A DNA stretch of 64,000 nucleotides. Origin: a virus. The DNA lies in the IMG/VR virus record IMGVR_UViG_3300002053_000034, positions 1 through 64,000 of that record. One strand, given 5' to 3'. Shown piece by piece: positions 48,174 to 57,042 of the stretch (positions are counted from its first letter, which is position 1; each line of letters starts with the position of its first letter). A program made the translations under genes and the position numbers. A model generated the notes under the pieces. It ran no database searches and was not told the origin of the DNA. It saw only the letters and a program-made list of their open reading frames with translations.

Positions 48174-49289
48174 TTAACTACCCAACAAGTTTTGCAACTT
48201 TGCTAATAGATTGCCTCGATTATCTCTAGCTTCCAAGTCTGCTAACTTGTGTTTAGTATAATCCCTTGTTTTTTCTATAATTTGTCTCCTAATACACTCT
48301 GGATGCTCCGCCCCTCTCGAAGGAGATGTACATCCAGTCTCGTAAAGAGCGCACCAATTTTCATGTATAATTTCTCCGCCTGGTACGTCAGATTTAGAAT
48401 TAACTACCCTTTTTTTATAATTAACGCATACACCAGGGCTTGTTTGCGTGCGAGTATCATTAACATTAATCCCCCCCGGATCAGCAGCGGGTGAGTTAAA
48501 TTCTATGGTTGTTCCCTTATCTTTCATAATTTTGGTCTCCCCTTCTTGAGGTTCTAATTCTATTACTATTTCCTCTCCATCATATGCGACTTTCAAATTC
48601 TTTTTAGCCGTTTCCAAAATTACAGATCTGGGATTAGCAGGATTTTTAACTAAACCACATCCTGAGAATAATAAATTACGAAGAACCCTAGCAATCTCCC
48701 CTTTGGCAATTTCCTTTCCCTTTCTCAATATTCTAGCTGCTTTTCCCAGCACACTGTCCGAAGCCAGCCCTAAAGCCTCTGCTTCTTTTCTAGACATAAT
48801 TAAATCACCTATTTTGACATCAAAATCTTGAAAATAAGTTTCCATGGATAATTTCCACTTATTGCCCTTAACCTCTTTGGCAAGCTCTGGAAATCTACTT
48901 TTGTACAAAATGCCCGCAATCATAACATCTATATCCATCTTATCCAATTCTTCCAGGCTTAAATCTTGTAATTCAGATATATCTAGTTTATTCCCGGCGC
49001 GATCTATAAAGGCGCTTGAATATATATGCCCAACAATATCTGTTTCACTATGTTCAATATCCAACGCTTTGTTATTGATTGTATTATGTGACTTAACCAG
49101 TTCGGAAGGTAAAAAATATGCTTTATTTAAATTTTGCCCAGACGAAACGAAAATGCCCGAAAAAAATAGCATATCAGGAGTTTTATTCTCTGGAAAATGT
49201 ATTATCGAAGCTACTTCCTTTTTGAGCTCCTCAGTGCTCTCACATAAATCTATGCGAGCCTCAAGTGTTACCGGATCATATTTTTTCAC
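48174..49289 (-). CDS. Prohead maturation protease, 371 aa
   Basis: The His of KALDIEHSETDIVGHIYSS (H80) and the Ser of WKLSMETYF (S148) match the His-Ser arrangement of phage prohead proteases (assemblin-like fold). After the protease domain a helical part contains CGLVKNPANPRSV, a motif often following the fold, and the C-terminal 120 residues are charged with four Cys (about residues 300-340) and may be removed. It processes scaffold and capsid. Start GTG with AGGAGG 8 bases upstream. An AT-rich gap with a TATAAT-like box lies just before it. Confidence 0.75.
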   Translation of the reverse strand: MKKYDPVTLEARIDLCESTEELKKEVASIIHFPENKTPDMLFFSGIFVSSGQNLNKAYFLPSELVKSHNTINNKALDIEHSETDIVGHIYSSAFIDRAGNKLDISELQDLSLEELDKMDIDVMIAGILYKSRFPELAKEVKGNKWKLSMETYFQDFDVKIGDLIMSRKEAEALGLASDSVLGKAARILRKGKEIAKGEIARVLRNLLFSGCGLVKNPANPRSVILETAKKNLKVAYDGEEIVIELEPQEGETKIMKDKGTTIEFNSPAADPGGINVNDTRTQTSPGVCVNYKKRVVNSKSDVPGGEIIHENWCALYETGCTSPSRGAEHPECIRRQIIEKTRDYTKHKLADLEARDNRGNLLAKLQNLLGS

Positions 49290-49359
49290 GGCAAACTCCT
49301 CCTCTAAAAATGATAGTGCCTCTATTATAATATGGTTAGATAAATACTCGCCACCATTA

Positions 49360-51303
49360 TTAATTATCCGATTTCAGCCCTATCACAATCCCCTCCAAAA
49401 AATCCTTGAATTGATCCTCATTTAAAATTTCTGTGGCAGCATGTATCAAGGTTTTTATATTGATATCAGCAGCTTGAGTAGTAGCTGATGGCTGATTACT
49501 CGGTGCCTGGTTCGGTGTCTTAGTTTTGGTTTGAGTTTGTGTGTTCGGTTGCTTTGGTTTAGGCTGCTGCCCTTTAGGTCTGCCGGCCGATGGCGTTCCC
49601 TGAGGCGCCCTTTGGACTGTCTGTATTTTAGATTGCTGAAAAGGACTGCCCAAAATTCCCAAGGTACCGTCTAGCACGCTCGGTAGTTCATTCTGCATGT
49701 TATTAAATTCATTAGGAAAATCAAACCCCAACTGCTCCATGGCGGTTTTATATGACAACATACGCCTATCCACCAACTGCGATATGGTACTCATATAAAG
49801 TATGAAGTCTCTCAATATAGTATTATCCCACCTGACTTTAGGAAATTGGGCAAACCCCATCGCCTCAGCTATCTGACTGTATTCATTATATATCCAAATT
49901 TCAACTTGCTGTCTGGCGTAATTTATCTCCTCGATTACAGACTTAACTATCATCCCAGCTTCTGCGACATTAACATTGGTTATACCATCTATCAAAGATC
50001 TAGACATTGCTATGGCACCGGTGATATCTTCATTAACTTGCTTATATTTATCCTGCCCTAGTACGGCCTCAATTTCAGGCGCGACTATTTTTTCAATCTC
50101 CAATGTGTGATTCCACACAACATCAAAAGATTTTGATGTGGTGTTAAACAACTGGGATACGGTTTCTAACTGCGTCTGGTCCGTACATGGATATTGGTCA
50201 TTTCCTATAGTAATTTTAAGTATATAATTAGTTATACCGTCTAAAGTACTTAGGTCTGCTTGCCTCAAAGATTTTTTATATTCCAACGAATCAAAAGCTT
50301 TAACTCCCCTAGGCTTCGCGTAGCGCTCGTATGGCTGTTTTCGATAATCTACACTCCCTACAAATAGCGGATCTAATTCGATTGTGCCCGATTCGGCATC
50401 CCTTTTAAAATCGGAGGGCAACAACTTCAAAATCAACTTTTCATCGTCCGTCAAATCCTTAGTTTCCTTCTTCAACAAATCTTTGAGTTCGGCCGAAGGC
50501 TCTAAAATTACTTTGGATTTATCAAAAAGCAAGCTGCCCTGGATGGTGATATTAAGCGGATTCAATACTGTATAGGCTACGGGGATATAGCCTTTAGACC
50601 AAACTTTTTTCTTTTGAGCTATTTCTTCTTTTAATTCTCTTTCATCTTTTTTTCTACCATCTAAATCAGCGGACATTTTTTCTAGACGCTCCATTCTTTT
50701 AGCTCGTATTCTAGATGCCCTTTCTGACATTTCTTTGAGAATGCCTCTAGCTTGGTTAGTCCTCGGTTGTCCTGGTATAGGCGATAAATAACTAACGCCA
50801 GGCTCATATTTACCAATAATTTTATAAGTTCTAACCATTCCGACTCTAAAAAAATCAAAAAATATCCAATCTAATATTTGTTTAAACCCAACATCAAAAT
50901 TCCACGTGTCGTAAAACAATTTTATATTGTCATCATCAATCGCATTCTCAAACCCCTTAGAAGCAAAATTGGTAAGAATATCGATATGAGATCCATAAAC
51001 ATCAGCTTCATAATAATAATTAATAGCCCGCTGAAAAAGCTCTTTCGGATCTGACTCACTGATTCTCTTTTGTGCCAGGTCTAAATCAGGTCGGACTAAA
51101 AAATCTCGCCTTAAAGTAGAAGCTCTAGCCATTCTAGGTCTAACACCCGCGTTCTCAGGCAACGAAGCTAATACACTTTCCGTGGGTCTCAAGAAAAATA
51201 CAGATTTACCAGACGATTCATCGACCTCAATTTTTTGTATGCCAGCATTAGGATATTTCTCTTTAAATTCCGCGGTAACTTTTTGTAATTTTTTAGAATC
51301 CAT
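49360..51303 (-). CDS. Portal protein, 647 aa
   Basis: It follows the large terminase and precedes the prohead protease, as portal genes do. An N-terminal part with a helix-rich stem (YYEADVYGSHIDILTNFASK) is followed by a charged coiled coil (about 190-240) and a conserved-looking body with IWIYNEYSQIAEAMGFAQFP. The C-terminal 90 residues are Gln/Pro/Thr-rich and probably disordered, ending in a short helix (NEDQFKDFLEGIVIGL). Portals form 12-subunit rings at the capsid vertex and pass DNA. ATG after AAAAAGGAG. Confidence 0.72.
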   Translation of the reverse strand: MDSKKLQKVTAEFKEKYPNAGIQKIEVDESSGKSVFFLRPTESVLASLPENAGVRPRMARASTLRRDFLVRPDLDLAQKRISESDPKELFQRAINYYYEADVYGSHIDILTNFASKGFENAIDDDNIKLFYDTWNFDVGFKQILDWIFFDFFRVGMVRTYKIIGKYEPGVSYLSPIPGQPRTNQARGILKEMSERASRIRAKRMERLEKMSADLDGRKKDERELKEEIAQKKKVWSKGYIPVAYTVLNPLNITIQGSLLFDKSKVILEPSAELKDLLKKETKDLTDDEKLILKLLPSDFKRDAESGTIELDPLFVGSVDYRKQPYERYAKPRGVKAFDSLEYKKSLRQADLSTLDGITNYILKITIGNDQYPCTDQTQLETVSQLFNTTSKSFDVVWNHTLEIEKIVAPEIEAVLGQDKYKQVNEDITGAIAMSRSLIDGITNVNVAEAGMIVKSVIEEINYARQQVEIWIYNEYSQIAEAMGFAQFPKVRWDNTILRDFILYMSTISQLVDRRMLSYKTAMEQLGFDFPNEFNNMQNELPSVLDGTLGILGSPFQQSKIQTVQRAPQGTPSAGRPKGQQPKPKQPNTQTQTKTKTPNQAPSNQPSATTQAADINIKTLIHAATEILNEDQFKDFLEGIVIGLKSDN

Positions 51304-51317
51304 AAAAATTCTCCTTT

Positions 51318-51536
51318 TTATACCTTATCGCCATTCCCGACGCCTTTATGAGTTCTATAAACCTTATACGCTTCTCTAGCGCCGGCTACGGCAGTAATTA
51401 TACTTGCCGCCGTAGTAGAAATGGAAATTCCAGTAAATACCGCCAAGAAAGTAGCTATAAGTATCCACACTTTCACTGATAAACCTATATCTAACAATCG
51501 TTGAAGCCACTCAGTCCAAAACGGTCTCCACTCCAT
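51318..51536 (-). CDS. Small membrane protein, holin-like, 72 aa
   Basis: One or two hydrophobic segments (VKVWILIATFLAVFTGISIS, TTAASIITAVAGA) with a charged C-terminus (YRTHKGVGNGDKV). Size and layout resemble class II/III holins, but no lysin lies nearby, and small membrane proteins between terminase and portal have other roles too. ATG at 51536. Function undetermined. Confidence 0.5.
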   Translation of the reverse strand: MEWRPFWTEWLQRLLDIGLSVKVWILIATFLAVFTGISISTTAASIITAVAGAREAYKVYRTHKGVGNGDKV

Positions 51537-51556
51537 GTCGTTGATTTCCTTTCATT

Positions 51557-51586
51557 AAAAAGTACGTTTCTAACTTATTAAGTTAG
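51557..51586 (-). terminator. Hairpin after the large terminase gene
   Basis: On the coding strand CTAACTT-AAT-AAGTTAG (7 bp stem, 3-base loop, at 51570-51586) directly follows the terminase stop; a CTTTTT run comes 7 bases later. It is AT-rich and so weak, but could cause partial termination between terminase and the membrane protein/portal genes. Confidence 0.4.
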
Positions 51587-53305
51587 TTAATCCCCGCTAC
51601 CCAGGATCGCATTTTTTAGATAATCTTTTCCACTAACGGCTGCGGGAATAGTGAATTTAGCTCCGGGTTTGTGAGGGCGTATCAAGCCCTGTGGATGCAC
51701 AAACTTATCCAGTTCTAGGCTCTGTCTATATAATTCTCTTACGCCCCAACCAGCTAAGATTAAGGCAGAATATAAATCTTTATTTTGCCCTTTTCTAGGT
51801 GTGTCAAAATGTCTCACGCCCCGGGCAGTTTGTGTTACAACTATATTCAACAATTGGGATTTAAGTAGTTTAACCGCATCATATTCAGCATCGATTAGCT
51901 CCGCAGTCTCCCCTCCCAAAACCGGTTTAACTGGAAATCGCAACTCTTTATGCTCGAAAAGTGCCAAAGTATCAAAATTGGCATCCGATATCCAACTGGT
52001 GGAGGGGTTCACAAGTTGTAATATCCTCTTTCCAGGTTTGCCCTTCATAGATTCATCCTCTATATCTATGATGCGCTCGTGATCATTGTGCCCTTCTTGC
52101 AACAGATCGGTGATAGCTTTACCACCGCCTTGAGAATCCATGAATATCCTTTTCACATTAAAAACATCGGTCAATCTTTGGATCTCCATTACCATCTCTT
52201 GTGTCTTCTTCTTTTTTAACTCTTTAACATAAACTATTTTATGTGGCGCTCCGATTTCTATAATAATTATACCGCAAGCCGCCGAACCCCCTTGATTTGG
52301 ATCTATGCCCAATACATATTCCTTGCCAGGATCACCATTCAATTTCAAAGTGAAATCGCTTCCTAACGTACAGGCTTCCAGCATGGACCCCTTAAAGAAC
52401 CCATCACTATCTGAAACCATGGCAGCTTCATATTCCATCATGAACTCTATGCTCGACATAGTTCGGCGTGCTTCATTTACATTCTCTTCATCCAAGAACC
52501 CATCCGGCAAGAGCTGATAAGGCACTTGATGAACAGCATATCTGGTATTAGTTCCCTCTTCCTCCATAGCTTTCCAGTAAGATCTCATCCTTTTCCACAT
52601 ATGATTGAACTTAAAATATCCGGAAGAGGTCATTATCATTTTATTAGCAGTCTCGCCACCAAAATCTTCGGCGGTCGCCAAACCTAACTTGATTAATTTC
52701 TCTCGTTTCTCCCGCTCTCTAACCCTCTGCATAGGTTCTGAAAAAGTAACAGCCATGGGTCTAAGAACCAAATCAATAATGTCTGAGGGCATCTGGGCCA
52801 GCTCGTCTATCTGAACTAAATAAAACCTCGACCCCCTAATTTTCGCTCCGTCCACACCTATAGGTAAAGCCTCTATGTAACTACCATGGGATTGATCGGT
52901 AGCTTTAAATTTTAGATAGCACATATCCGCACCGCGCACGGGACGCTTTTCGGTAGCTTCTCTCAATATAGGTGATCTCTGATAAAGCTTTTCTACCTCG
53001 GCAAATATCATTTTAGACTGCCTAAACGAAGGTGCTATAAGACCTACCCTATATCCTGGGTATAGCAGAGCATGCAGAACTGCATTAACTCCAAGTAAAT
53101 ACGTTTTTCCACCACCACGACCCATTACCGTAATAGTGAAACTCTTAAACCACATGTCTCTCAGTATAGATCTTTGTATGGGGGCCAAATCCACCATCAA
53201 TAAATCATAGGCCGCCGCCACAGGATCTTTTCTATAATAATCAACCAATAATGATCCTTGATCCATTATCAGCTCTATGTTTTCATAAATATCTACGCCT
53301 GGCAT
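51587..53305 (-). CDS. terL: Terminase large subunit, 572 aa
   Basis: This is the ATP-driven DNA-packaging motor and headful nuclease. Walker A is GRGGGKT (62-68), Walker B is FYLVQIDE (D167, E168), and the adjacent coupling motif is MTSSGY (225-230). The RNase H-like nuclease has D335 (LGIDPNQGG) and D390 (RIFMDSQGGG). Length fits the family. It lies 3 bases after a likely small subunit and a gene before the portal. The order is packaging then head genes. Start ATG. Confidence 0.93.
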   Translation of the reverse strand: MPGVDIYENIELIMDQGSLLVDYYRKDPVAAAYDLLMVDLAPIQRSILRDMWFKSFTITVMGRGGGKTYLLGVNAVLHALLYPGYRVGLIAPSFRQSKMIFAEVEKLYQRSPILREATEKRPVRGADMCYLKFKATDQSHGSYIEALPIGVDGAKIRGSRFYLVQIDELAQMPSDIIDLVLRPMAVTFSEPMQRVREREKREKLIKLGLATAEDFGGETANKMIMTSSGYFKFNHMWKRMRSYWKAMEEEGTNTRYAVHQVPYQLLPDGFLDEENVNEARRTMSSIEFMMEYEAAMVSDSDGFFKGSMLEACTLGSDFTLKLNGDPGKEYVLGIDPNQGGSAACGIIIIEIGAPHKIVYVKELKKKKTQEMVMEIQRLTDVFNVKRIFMDSQGGGKAITDLLQEGHNDHERIIDIEDESMKGKPGKRILQLVNPSTSWISDANFDTLALFEHKELRFPVKPVLGGETAELIDAEYDAVKLLKSQLLNIVVTQTARGVRHFDTPRKGQNKDLYSALILAGWGVRELYRQSLELDKFVHPQGLIRPHKPGAKFTIPAAVSGKDYLKNAILGSGD

Positions 53306-53308
53306 TGT

Positions 53309-53833
53309 TTACTCCTCTTCCACTATTCCAGCATCTTCGTCGTTCCGATTACCTATTAATAGATCTGACTTTAATGATTCTTCCTCTTCAGCTCGCAGAG
53401 ACTGGGCCCTATCTAAAATCTCTTGTTTCTTATCAGCATCAAAGTTAACTGCCAGATCTACAATGGAAAAGCCGCCAAATTTTTTGGGGTCTATTCTGTC
53501 CTTTCTTCGAGCAGCTAAATTATCTTTCAATTTTTCTGTTTGCTTTCTTATTTTATCTATGGAAATGGAGGCATCCATAGTAGCTACGGCATCGTCTTTG
53601 CTAGCCCTTAATATTCTAATTTCTAAAACTCTGTTGATAGCAATAGACATGATATCATCCATATCATTTGCTGTGAGTTGGGACTCATCAAAATCTCGTA
53701 AATAAGTGCCTACTAGCCCCTCGTACATCCGATTTTCTTCATCATCGAATATATCAGCTGCTGGTATATATTTTTGGAGTAATTCTTTAAACTTAGGCGG
53801 GTTTTTAGGTCTCCCCGGCTTTCCTTTTGCCAT
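53309..53833 (-). CDS. Putative terminase small subunit, 174 aa
   Basis: It directly precedes the large terminase gene with a 3-base gap. The N-terminus carries an AT-hook-like KGKPGRPKNP; the rest is helical, acidic at the C-terminus. Small subunits recognise the packaging site, are helical and often lie here. Sequence divergence prevents firm naming; the basic AT-hook is consistent with DNA binding. Confidence 0.5.
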   Translation of the reverse strand: MAKGKPGRPKNPPKFKELLQKYIPAADIFDDEENRMYEGLVGTYLRDFDESQLTANDMDDIMSIAINRVLEIRILRASKDDAVATMDASISIDKIRKQTEKLKDNLAARRKDRIDPKKFGGFSIVDLAVNFDADKKQEILDRAQSLRAEEEESLKSDLLIGNRNDEDAGIVEEE

Positions 53834-53842
53834 TATCCCCCT

Positions 53843-54274
53843 CTACACTAACGAATGCAACTCTTCTATACACTCTACATCCTTTAACTCTTCTTTTAAT
53901 AATATTAAAAATTCTGGAGTGGCGTTATGACCAAATATATGCTCAATATCTCCTCCAAAACATAATTCTAACTGATTTAGGTAGGTCAGTCTTTTTTCGG
54001 TCATAACAAAATCCGTGTCATCTAACCTAGTCTTATTCTCGTCAATCCAATCAGTAGCCTCTTCCGACACATAACCGTATTCGTACACCATACTATCGGA
54101 AAGAGCATCTTTCTCATTAAAATACTCTCTCAGAGACTTTGATATCTTATCTTTAGTTTTTTGTGAATGCTCGGCACCTAACCTTTTCTGCCGTATCTTT
54201 TCTTTAGTTTCGTCACTAAGTCTGTGCCCAACTGGGCGACCCCTCTTTTTACTAACCTTAATGTCGCTCTCCAT
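53843..54274 (-). CDS. DNA-binding protein with NUMOD3-like motif, 143 aa
   Basis: The N-terminus has an AT-hook (KKRGRPVGHR) followed by LSDETKEKIRQKRLGAEHSQ and KTKDKISKSLREYF, tandem short helices like the NUMOD3 DNA-binding motif found next to homing endonucleases. No nuclease domain is attached. The C-terminal 80 residues are helical and acidic. With the following AT-hook gene it may help the terminase recognise DNA, or it may be a remnant of a homing element. Confidence 0.55.
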   Translation of the reverse strand: MESDIKVSKKRGRPVGHRLSDETKEKIRQKRLGAEHSQKTKDKISKSLREYFNEKDALSDSMVYEYGYVSEEATDWIDENKTRLDDTDFVMTEKRLTYLNQLELCFGGDIEHIFGHNATPEFLILLKEELKDVECIEELHSLV

Positions 54275-54277
54275 GAT

Positions 54278-54763
54278 CTACCCTTCCAAGTCGATATCGT
54301 CAACCATACATTTAATGAGTCTATCAGATCCAAACAATTCAACAGATGCTACTAATCTATCACCATCAATTTCGACTACCGTGCATATCATCCCCTTAAA
54401 AGGCGTTCCTTTTAATCTATAACTGTGACCCTCTTTCACTTCATTAATAGGGACCAAATCTTCATATTTGCGGCTTGATAAAACTTCTATTTCTTCTATC
54501 TCCTTTTGGGAGCATACTCCAACATACTCTCGAATCCAGGGGCAATTACATAATTTAGCGTGTAGTCCATTATTATAATCGCATTTGACAAAAATATAAT
54601 TATTGTACAAGGGTACGCTCTTTTGTTTTCGCCCCGATTTAGTATCATATTCACGTATAACGGTAGGATATAATACCTTATCTACTTCAGGGAACGATTC
54701 CAAAAATTCTTTGACCCTTTTATATTGCTGTTGAATGATTGTCCAGACGTGCCATGCCTTCAT
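54278..54763 (-). CDS. NusG-like transcription elongation factor, 161 aa
   Basis: An NGN-type domain (AWHVWTIIQQQYKRVKEFLE to PLYNNYIFVK, residues 3-60, with the PLxxxYIFV core) is followed by a KOW domain (GTPFKGMICTVVEIDGDRLV, then VELFGSDRLI, residues 112-150). NusG-family proteins bind the RNA polymerase clamp and suppress pausing or termination. It sits downstream of a terminator at 55613 and upstream of the late head genes; a role in antitermination of late transcription, or with the phage polymerase, is plausible. Starts as ATGA with the preceding zinc-ribbon gene. Confidence 0.8.
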   Translation of the reverse strand: MKAWHVWTIIQQQYKRVKEFLESFPEVDKVLYPTVIREYDTKSGRKQKSVPLYNNYIFVKCDYNNGLHAKLCNCPWIREYVGVCSQKEIEEIEVLSSRKYEDLVPINEVKEGHSYRLKGTPFKGMICTVVEIDGDRLVASVELFGSDRLIKCMVDDIDLEG

Positions 54764-55029
54764 TCCTCAATCCTTTCCACCTTTGTAGCTTTTTTACACT
54801 CGGGGCAAGCATACATGATGGTATTTACAGAAGCCGTAAGTACCCTCCCACATTCCACGCATTTGAACCAACCATTTCTTTTGGACCGAGACGGTTTAGA
54901 AAATGAAAAAGGAAGGTTCATATAGTCATCGGCGAATTTACTTTCCCTATGGATACGCTCATTATGCTTTCTAACACCCTCTTCTGGTTCCCATCGGCGA
55001 GGAGTAGACCCCGGACTAAGATCTCCCAT
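54760..55029 (-). CDS. Zinc-ribbon protein, 89 aa
   Basis: C57-VE-C60 and C75-PE-C78 form a four-cysteine zinc ribbon. The N-terminal half is basic and probably disordered. Zinc ribbons of this size occur in transcription factors and small phage regulatory proteins. Its overlap (ATGA) with the NusG-like gene suggests joint regulation of transcription; direct evidence is lacking. Confidence 0.65.
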   Translation of the reverse strand: MGDLSPGSTPRRWEPEEGVRKHNERIHRESKFADDYMNLPFSFSKPSRSKRNGWFKCVECGRVLTASVNTIMYACPECKKATKVERIEE

Positions 55030-55030
55030 G

Positions 55031-55600
55031 TTATAGCCCTCTCTTGTAATCTATTTGAACAAATCTTTTACTACTAATATAATCAGCTATATATACTACT
55101 AATTCTTCGGGGGTATACTTGGACAGTGGTTTACGAACAGATTGGTCGGTCCACGGGCCATAATGGTAAAAAATGGCAGAACATATCATATTAGCGGAAT
55201 CCCTACTAAGCCTACCTTTGAATTTTTGTCTATAAACATCGGCAGCTATGCTAGCCATCACTTGAGGATGATCTGAGGTAGTATGCCCAGTCTTATCTTT
55301 TCCCTGCTTAGCAAGATCATGTAACAAGGCCGCAGCACATACCTCGTCTCGATGCGAGTCACAGCCCAACCCTATGCTAAGATCATAAGCTAAAGCAAAC
55401 ACTTTCTTCATATGTATTAATGTGCCATCAGGACCTAGTTCTTCCAAAGGATGAAATTTTCCCGAACTACTTGAAGGACAATCTTCAAATATATAATCTG
55501 GCGCAATTTTAATACATTCTTCAGTAAATTCCCTTATTACAGGATTGATGATCAACGATAATTCTTCTTTAAAAAACTCTAACCTATCCTCTGTATCCAT
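55031..55600 (-). CDS. HD-domain phosphohydrolase, 189 aa
   Basis: The catalytic pattern is visible: H63 (LIHMKKVFALA), H94-D95 (ALLHDLAKQG), H111 (SDHP), H146 (FYHYG) and D173 (IADYISSKR). This is the arrangement of YqeK/HD-type nucleotide hydrolases; a 5'-nucleotidase or (p)ppGpp/Ap4A-type activity is possible. It starts just after a Rho-independent terminator. ATG follows AAGGAGAG. It may adjust nucleotide pools or clear host alarmones. Confidence 0.8.
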   Translation of the reverse strand: MDTEDRLEFFKEELSLIINPVIREFTEECIKIAPDYIFEDCPSSSSGKFHPLEELGPDGTLIHMKKVFALAYDLSIGLGCDSHRDEVCAAALLHDLAKQGKDKTGHTTSDHPQVMASIAADVYRQKFKGRLSRDSANMICSAIFYHYGPWTDQSVRKPLSKYTPEELVVYIADYISSKRFVQIDYKRGL

Positions 55601-55612
55601 AATACTCTCCTT

Positions 55613-55653
55613 AAATAAAAAACCCCAACATTATCTAGCTCGAATGTATGGGG
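55613..55653 (-). terminator. Rho-independent terminator between the kinase operon and the HD/NusG genes
   Basis: On the coding strand CCCCATACATT and AATGTTGGGG form a 10-bp stem with one bulged T and a 10-base loop, followed at once by TTTTTTATTT. The stem overlaps the end of the 55631 gene. No promoter fits between it and the HD gene start at 55600, so transcription of the next operon needs read-through or a start inside the upstream genes. Confidence 0.75.
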
Positions 55654-55861
55654 CGTCCGTACTTAAATTTGTTCTATCTTCTTTTGTACTTGGCGTCTGT
55701 GCATTATACCCTGACTGTGGCTCAATTCTCCACTCGCGGGGGTAATTAGCATAGGCTAAATCCATGTAATCAAATCTTCGCCTATCATCCCTAATTAATG
55801 TTGCTCCCTCACGATATCTAATCCAATATGGTTTTGTGAATGCCGAATGGGAAAGTGGCAT
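55631..55861 (-). CDS. Hypothetical protein, 76 aa
   Basis: Unrecognised; basic and aromatic (TKPYWIRYREGATLIRDDRR, FDYMDLAYANYPREW). No known motif. TAATG overlap with the upstream gene, and its 3' end forms the terminator stem. Probably a small phage protein expressed with the nucleotide kinase operon. Confidence 0.5.
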   Translation of the reverse strand: MPLSHSAFTKPYWIRYREGATLIRDDRRRFDYMDLAYANYPREWRIEPQSGYNAQTPSTKEDRTNLSTDAPYIRAR

Positions 55862-56172
55862 TACTCAGCCTCCTTAGGGTTTGTTCTTTCCAAGAACACC
55901 GCTATTTCTCCGTCATCATTTTCATTAGCAGTCATCCAATTCATTATTCCCATTACGAATTCCGGGACACCGTCGCCCTTCCATTCATAACTAATTCTTA
56001 GATATTCATTCTCCCCCATTTTTACGCCAACACTAGCATATTTATACTCGCCCTGCTTCATTATTTCAGAGCCCTTAATATCTTCGGGCATAATTTTAAG
56101 TGTCAGTGCTTTTTGAGCCATTTCTTTCTGAATTTTCTCCTCGTTGGTTTCTACCACTTCATTATTCACCAT
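55861..56172 (-). CDS. Hypothetical protein, 103 aa
   Basis: Unrecognised. Acidic N-terminus (NNEVVETNEEKIQKEMAQ) and a beta-rich core (YKYASVGVKMGENEYLRISY). It overlaps the kinase gene by 11 bases and the next gene by 1, so expression is tied to them. No enzyme motif. Possibly a small modulator. Confidence 0.5.
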   Translation of the reverse strand: MVNNEVVETNEEKIQKEMAQKALTLKIMPEDIKGSEIMKQGEYKYASVGVKMGENEYLRISYEWKGDGVPEFVMGIMNWMTANENDDGEIAVFLERTNPKEAE

Positions 56173-56797
56173 GGTAAACTTCCCCCTTAGTCATTAATTG
56201 TTCTAATAAAATAATAGCTTCGACAGTGTCTTCCGCTGCTCTATATAAATCTTCTAATGTGCCATCATTATTTATGATAATATCAAAAGCAGTGTAATCA
56301 TTGAGTGCGGTTTCAGACTCGTGATTCATACCACGAATTTCATGTATGACGGGTCGTGCTATCTTTATTAATATTCCCCTGTTTTTCCTTACATAGTCGC
56401 ACTCATTTACATGCCTTACGTCTGTAATGACTACGTCCTTATACTCCCGTTTCTTTACTTCCTTGTCCAAAGCATACACCCAATAGTCGTGTTTAATTCT
56501 ACGGTAAAAACTGCCTAGTTCCTGCATAATTTCTCGTGGAGACCAATAATTTTCTGGATCACTAGACGCCCCGTTATACCTCTTGGCAAATCTAAAATCC
56601 GGAGCTTCCCTCATATTCTTGCCCCGCTCCCATAACTGGTCATCCGTAAGTCCAAAATGTTCCTTGCACATATTTTTCAATTGCGTGGCAAACGCCATGT
56701 GCTCAAAGCATCTTCCTTTGTGACTAAAAGATGTAATTAAATATTCCCCAAATTGATCCTTACCGCTTCTGGCCTTTCCATGTAGTCCTATTATCAT
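56162..56797 (-). CDS. Deoxynucleoside monophosphate kinase, 211 aa
   Basis: The P-loop GKARSGKD (7-14) at the N-terminus, together with GLTDDQLWERGKNMRE-like substrate loop, DPENYWSPREIMQELGSFYR and VVITDVRHVNECDYVR, matches T4 gp1-type dNMP kinases, which phosphorylate dGMP, dTMP and modified dCMP to dNDPs. It would supply precursors for phage DNA, possibly with modified bases. Overlaps the previous gene as ATGA. Length is normal for the family. Confidence 0.85.
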   Translation of the reverse strand: MIIGLHGKARSGKDQFGEYLITSFSHKGRCFEHMAFATQLKNMCKEHFGLTDDQLWERGKNMREAPDFRFAKRYNGASSDPENYWSPREIMQELGSFYRRIKHDYWVYALDKEVKKREYKDVVITDVRHVNECDYVRKNRGILIKIARPVIHEIRGMNHESETALNDYTAFDIIINNDGTLEDLYRAAEDTVEAIILLEQLMTKGEVYHGE

Positions 56798-57042
56798 ATT
56801 TTAATCCTCCGCAAATCTTTAGTAGCTTTTTCAAATTCGGTTTCAAATTTTTTTATAGATTTAGAAGCTTTGTCCACAGATTTAACGAATTCATTCGCTT
56901 TTTTGTCTAAATCTTCCATTTTTCTATCTATGGGTATTAATTTAATGATATATTCCTCACATCCTGGAATATTGGGGTTATATCTATATAAATGAGTGAT
57001 TTCCCCCTCATCATCAAATTCAATCCAATATTTAAAAATCAT
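56794..57042 (-). CDS. Hypothetical protein, 82 aa
   Basis: A beta-like start (YWIEFDDEGEITHLYRYNPN) and a C-terminal amphipathic helix (VKSVDKASKSIKKFETEFEK). No known family. Starts as TAATG with the DIP1984-like gene and ends as ATGA with the kinase gene. Perhaps a partner of one of them. Confidence 0.5.
   Translation of the reverse strand: MIFKYWIEFDDEGEITHLYRYNPNIPGCEEYIIKLIPIDRKMEDLDKKANEFVKSVDKASKSIKKFETEFEKATKDLRRIKI

Noticed and set aside
49290-49359. Promoter upstream of the prohead protease
   Set aside because: A TATAAT box is present but without a -35 and without the extended motif of the other sites; AT-rich chance is likely.
53843-54274. Homing endonuclease
   Set aside because: Only the NUMOD3-like DNA-binding helices are present; no GIY-YIG or HNH catalytic motif could be found.
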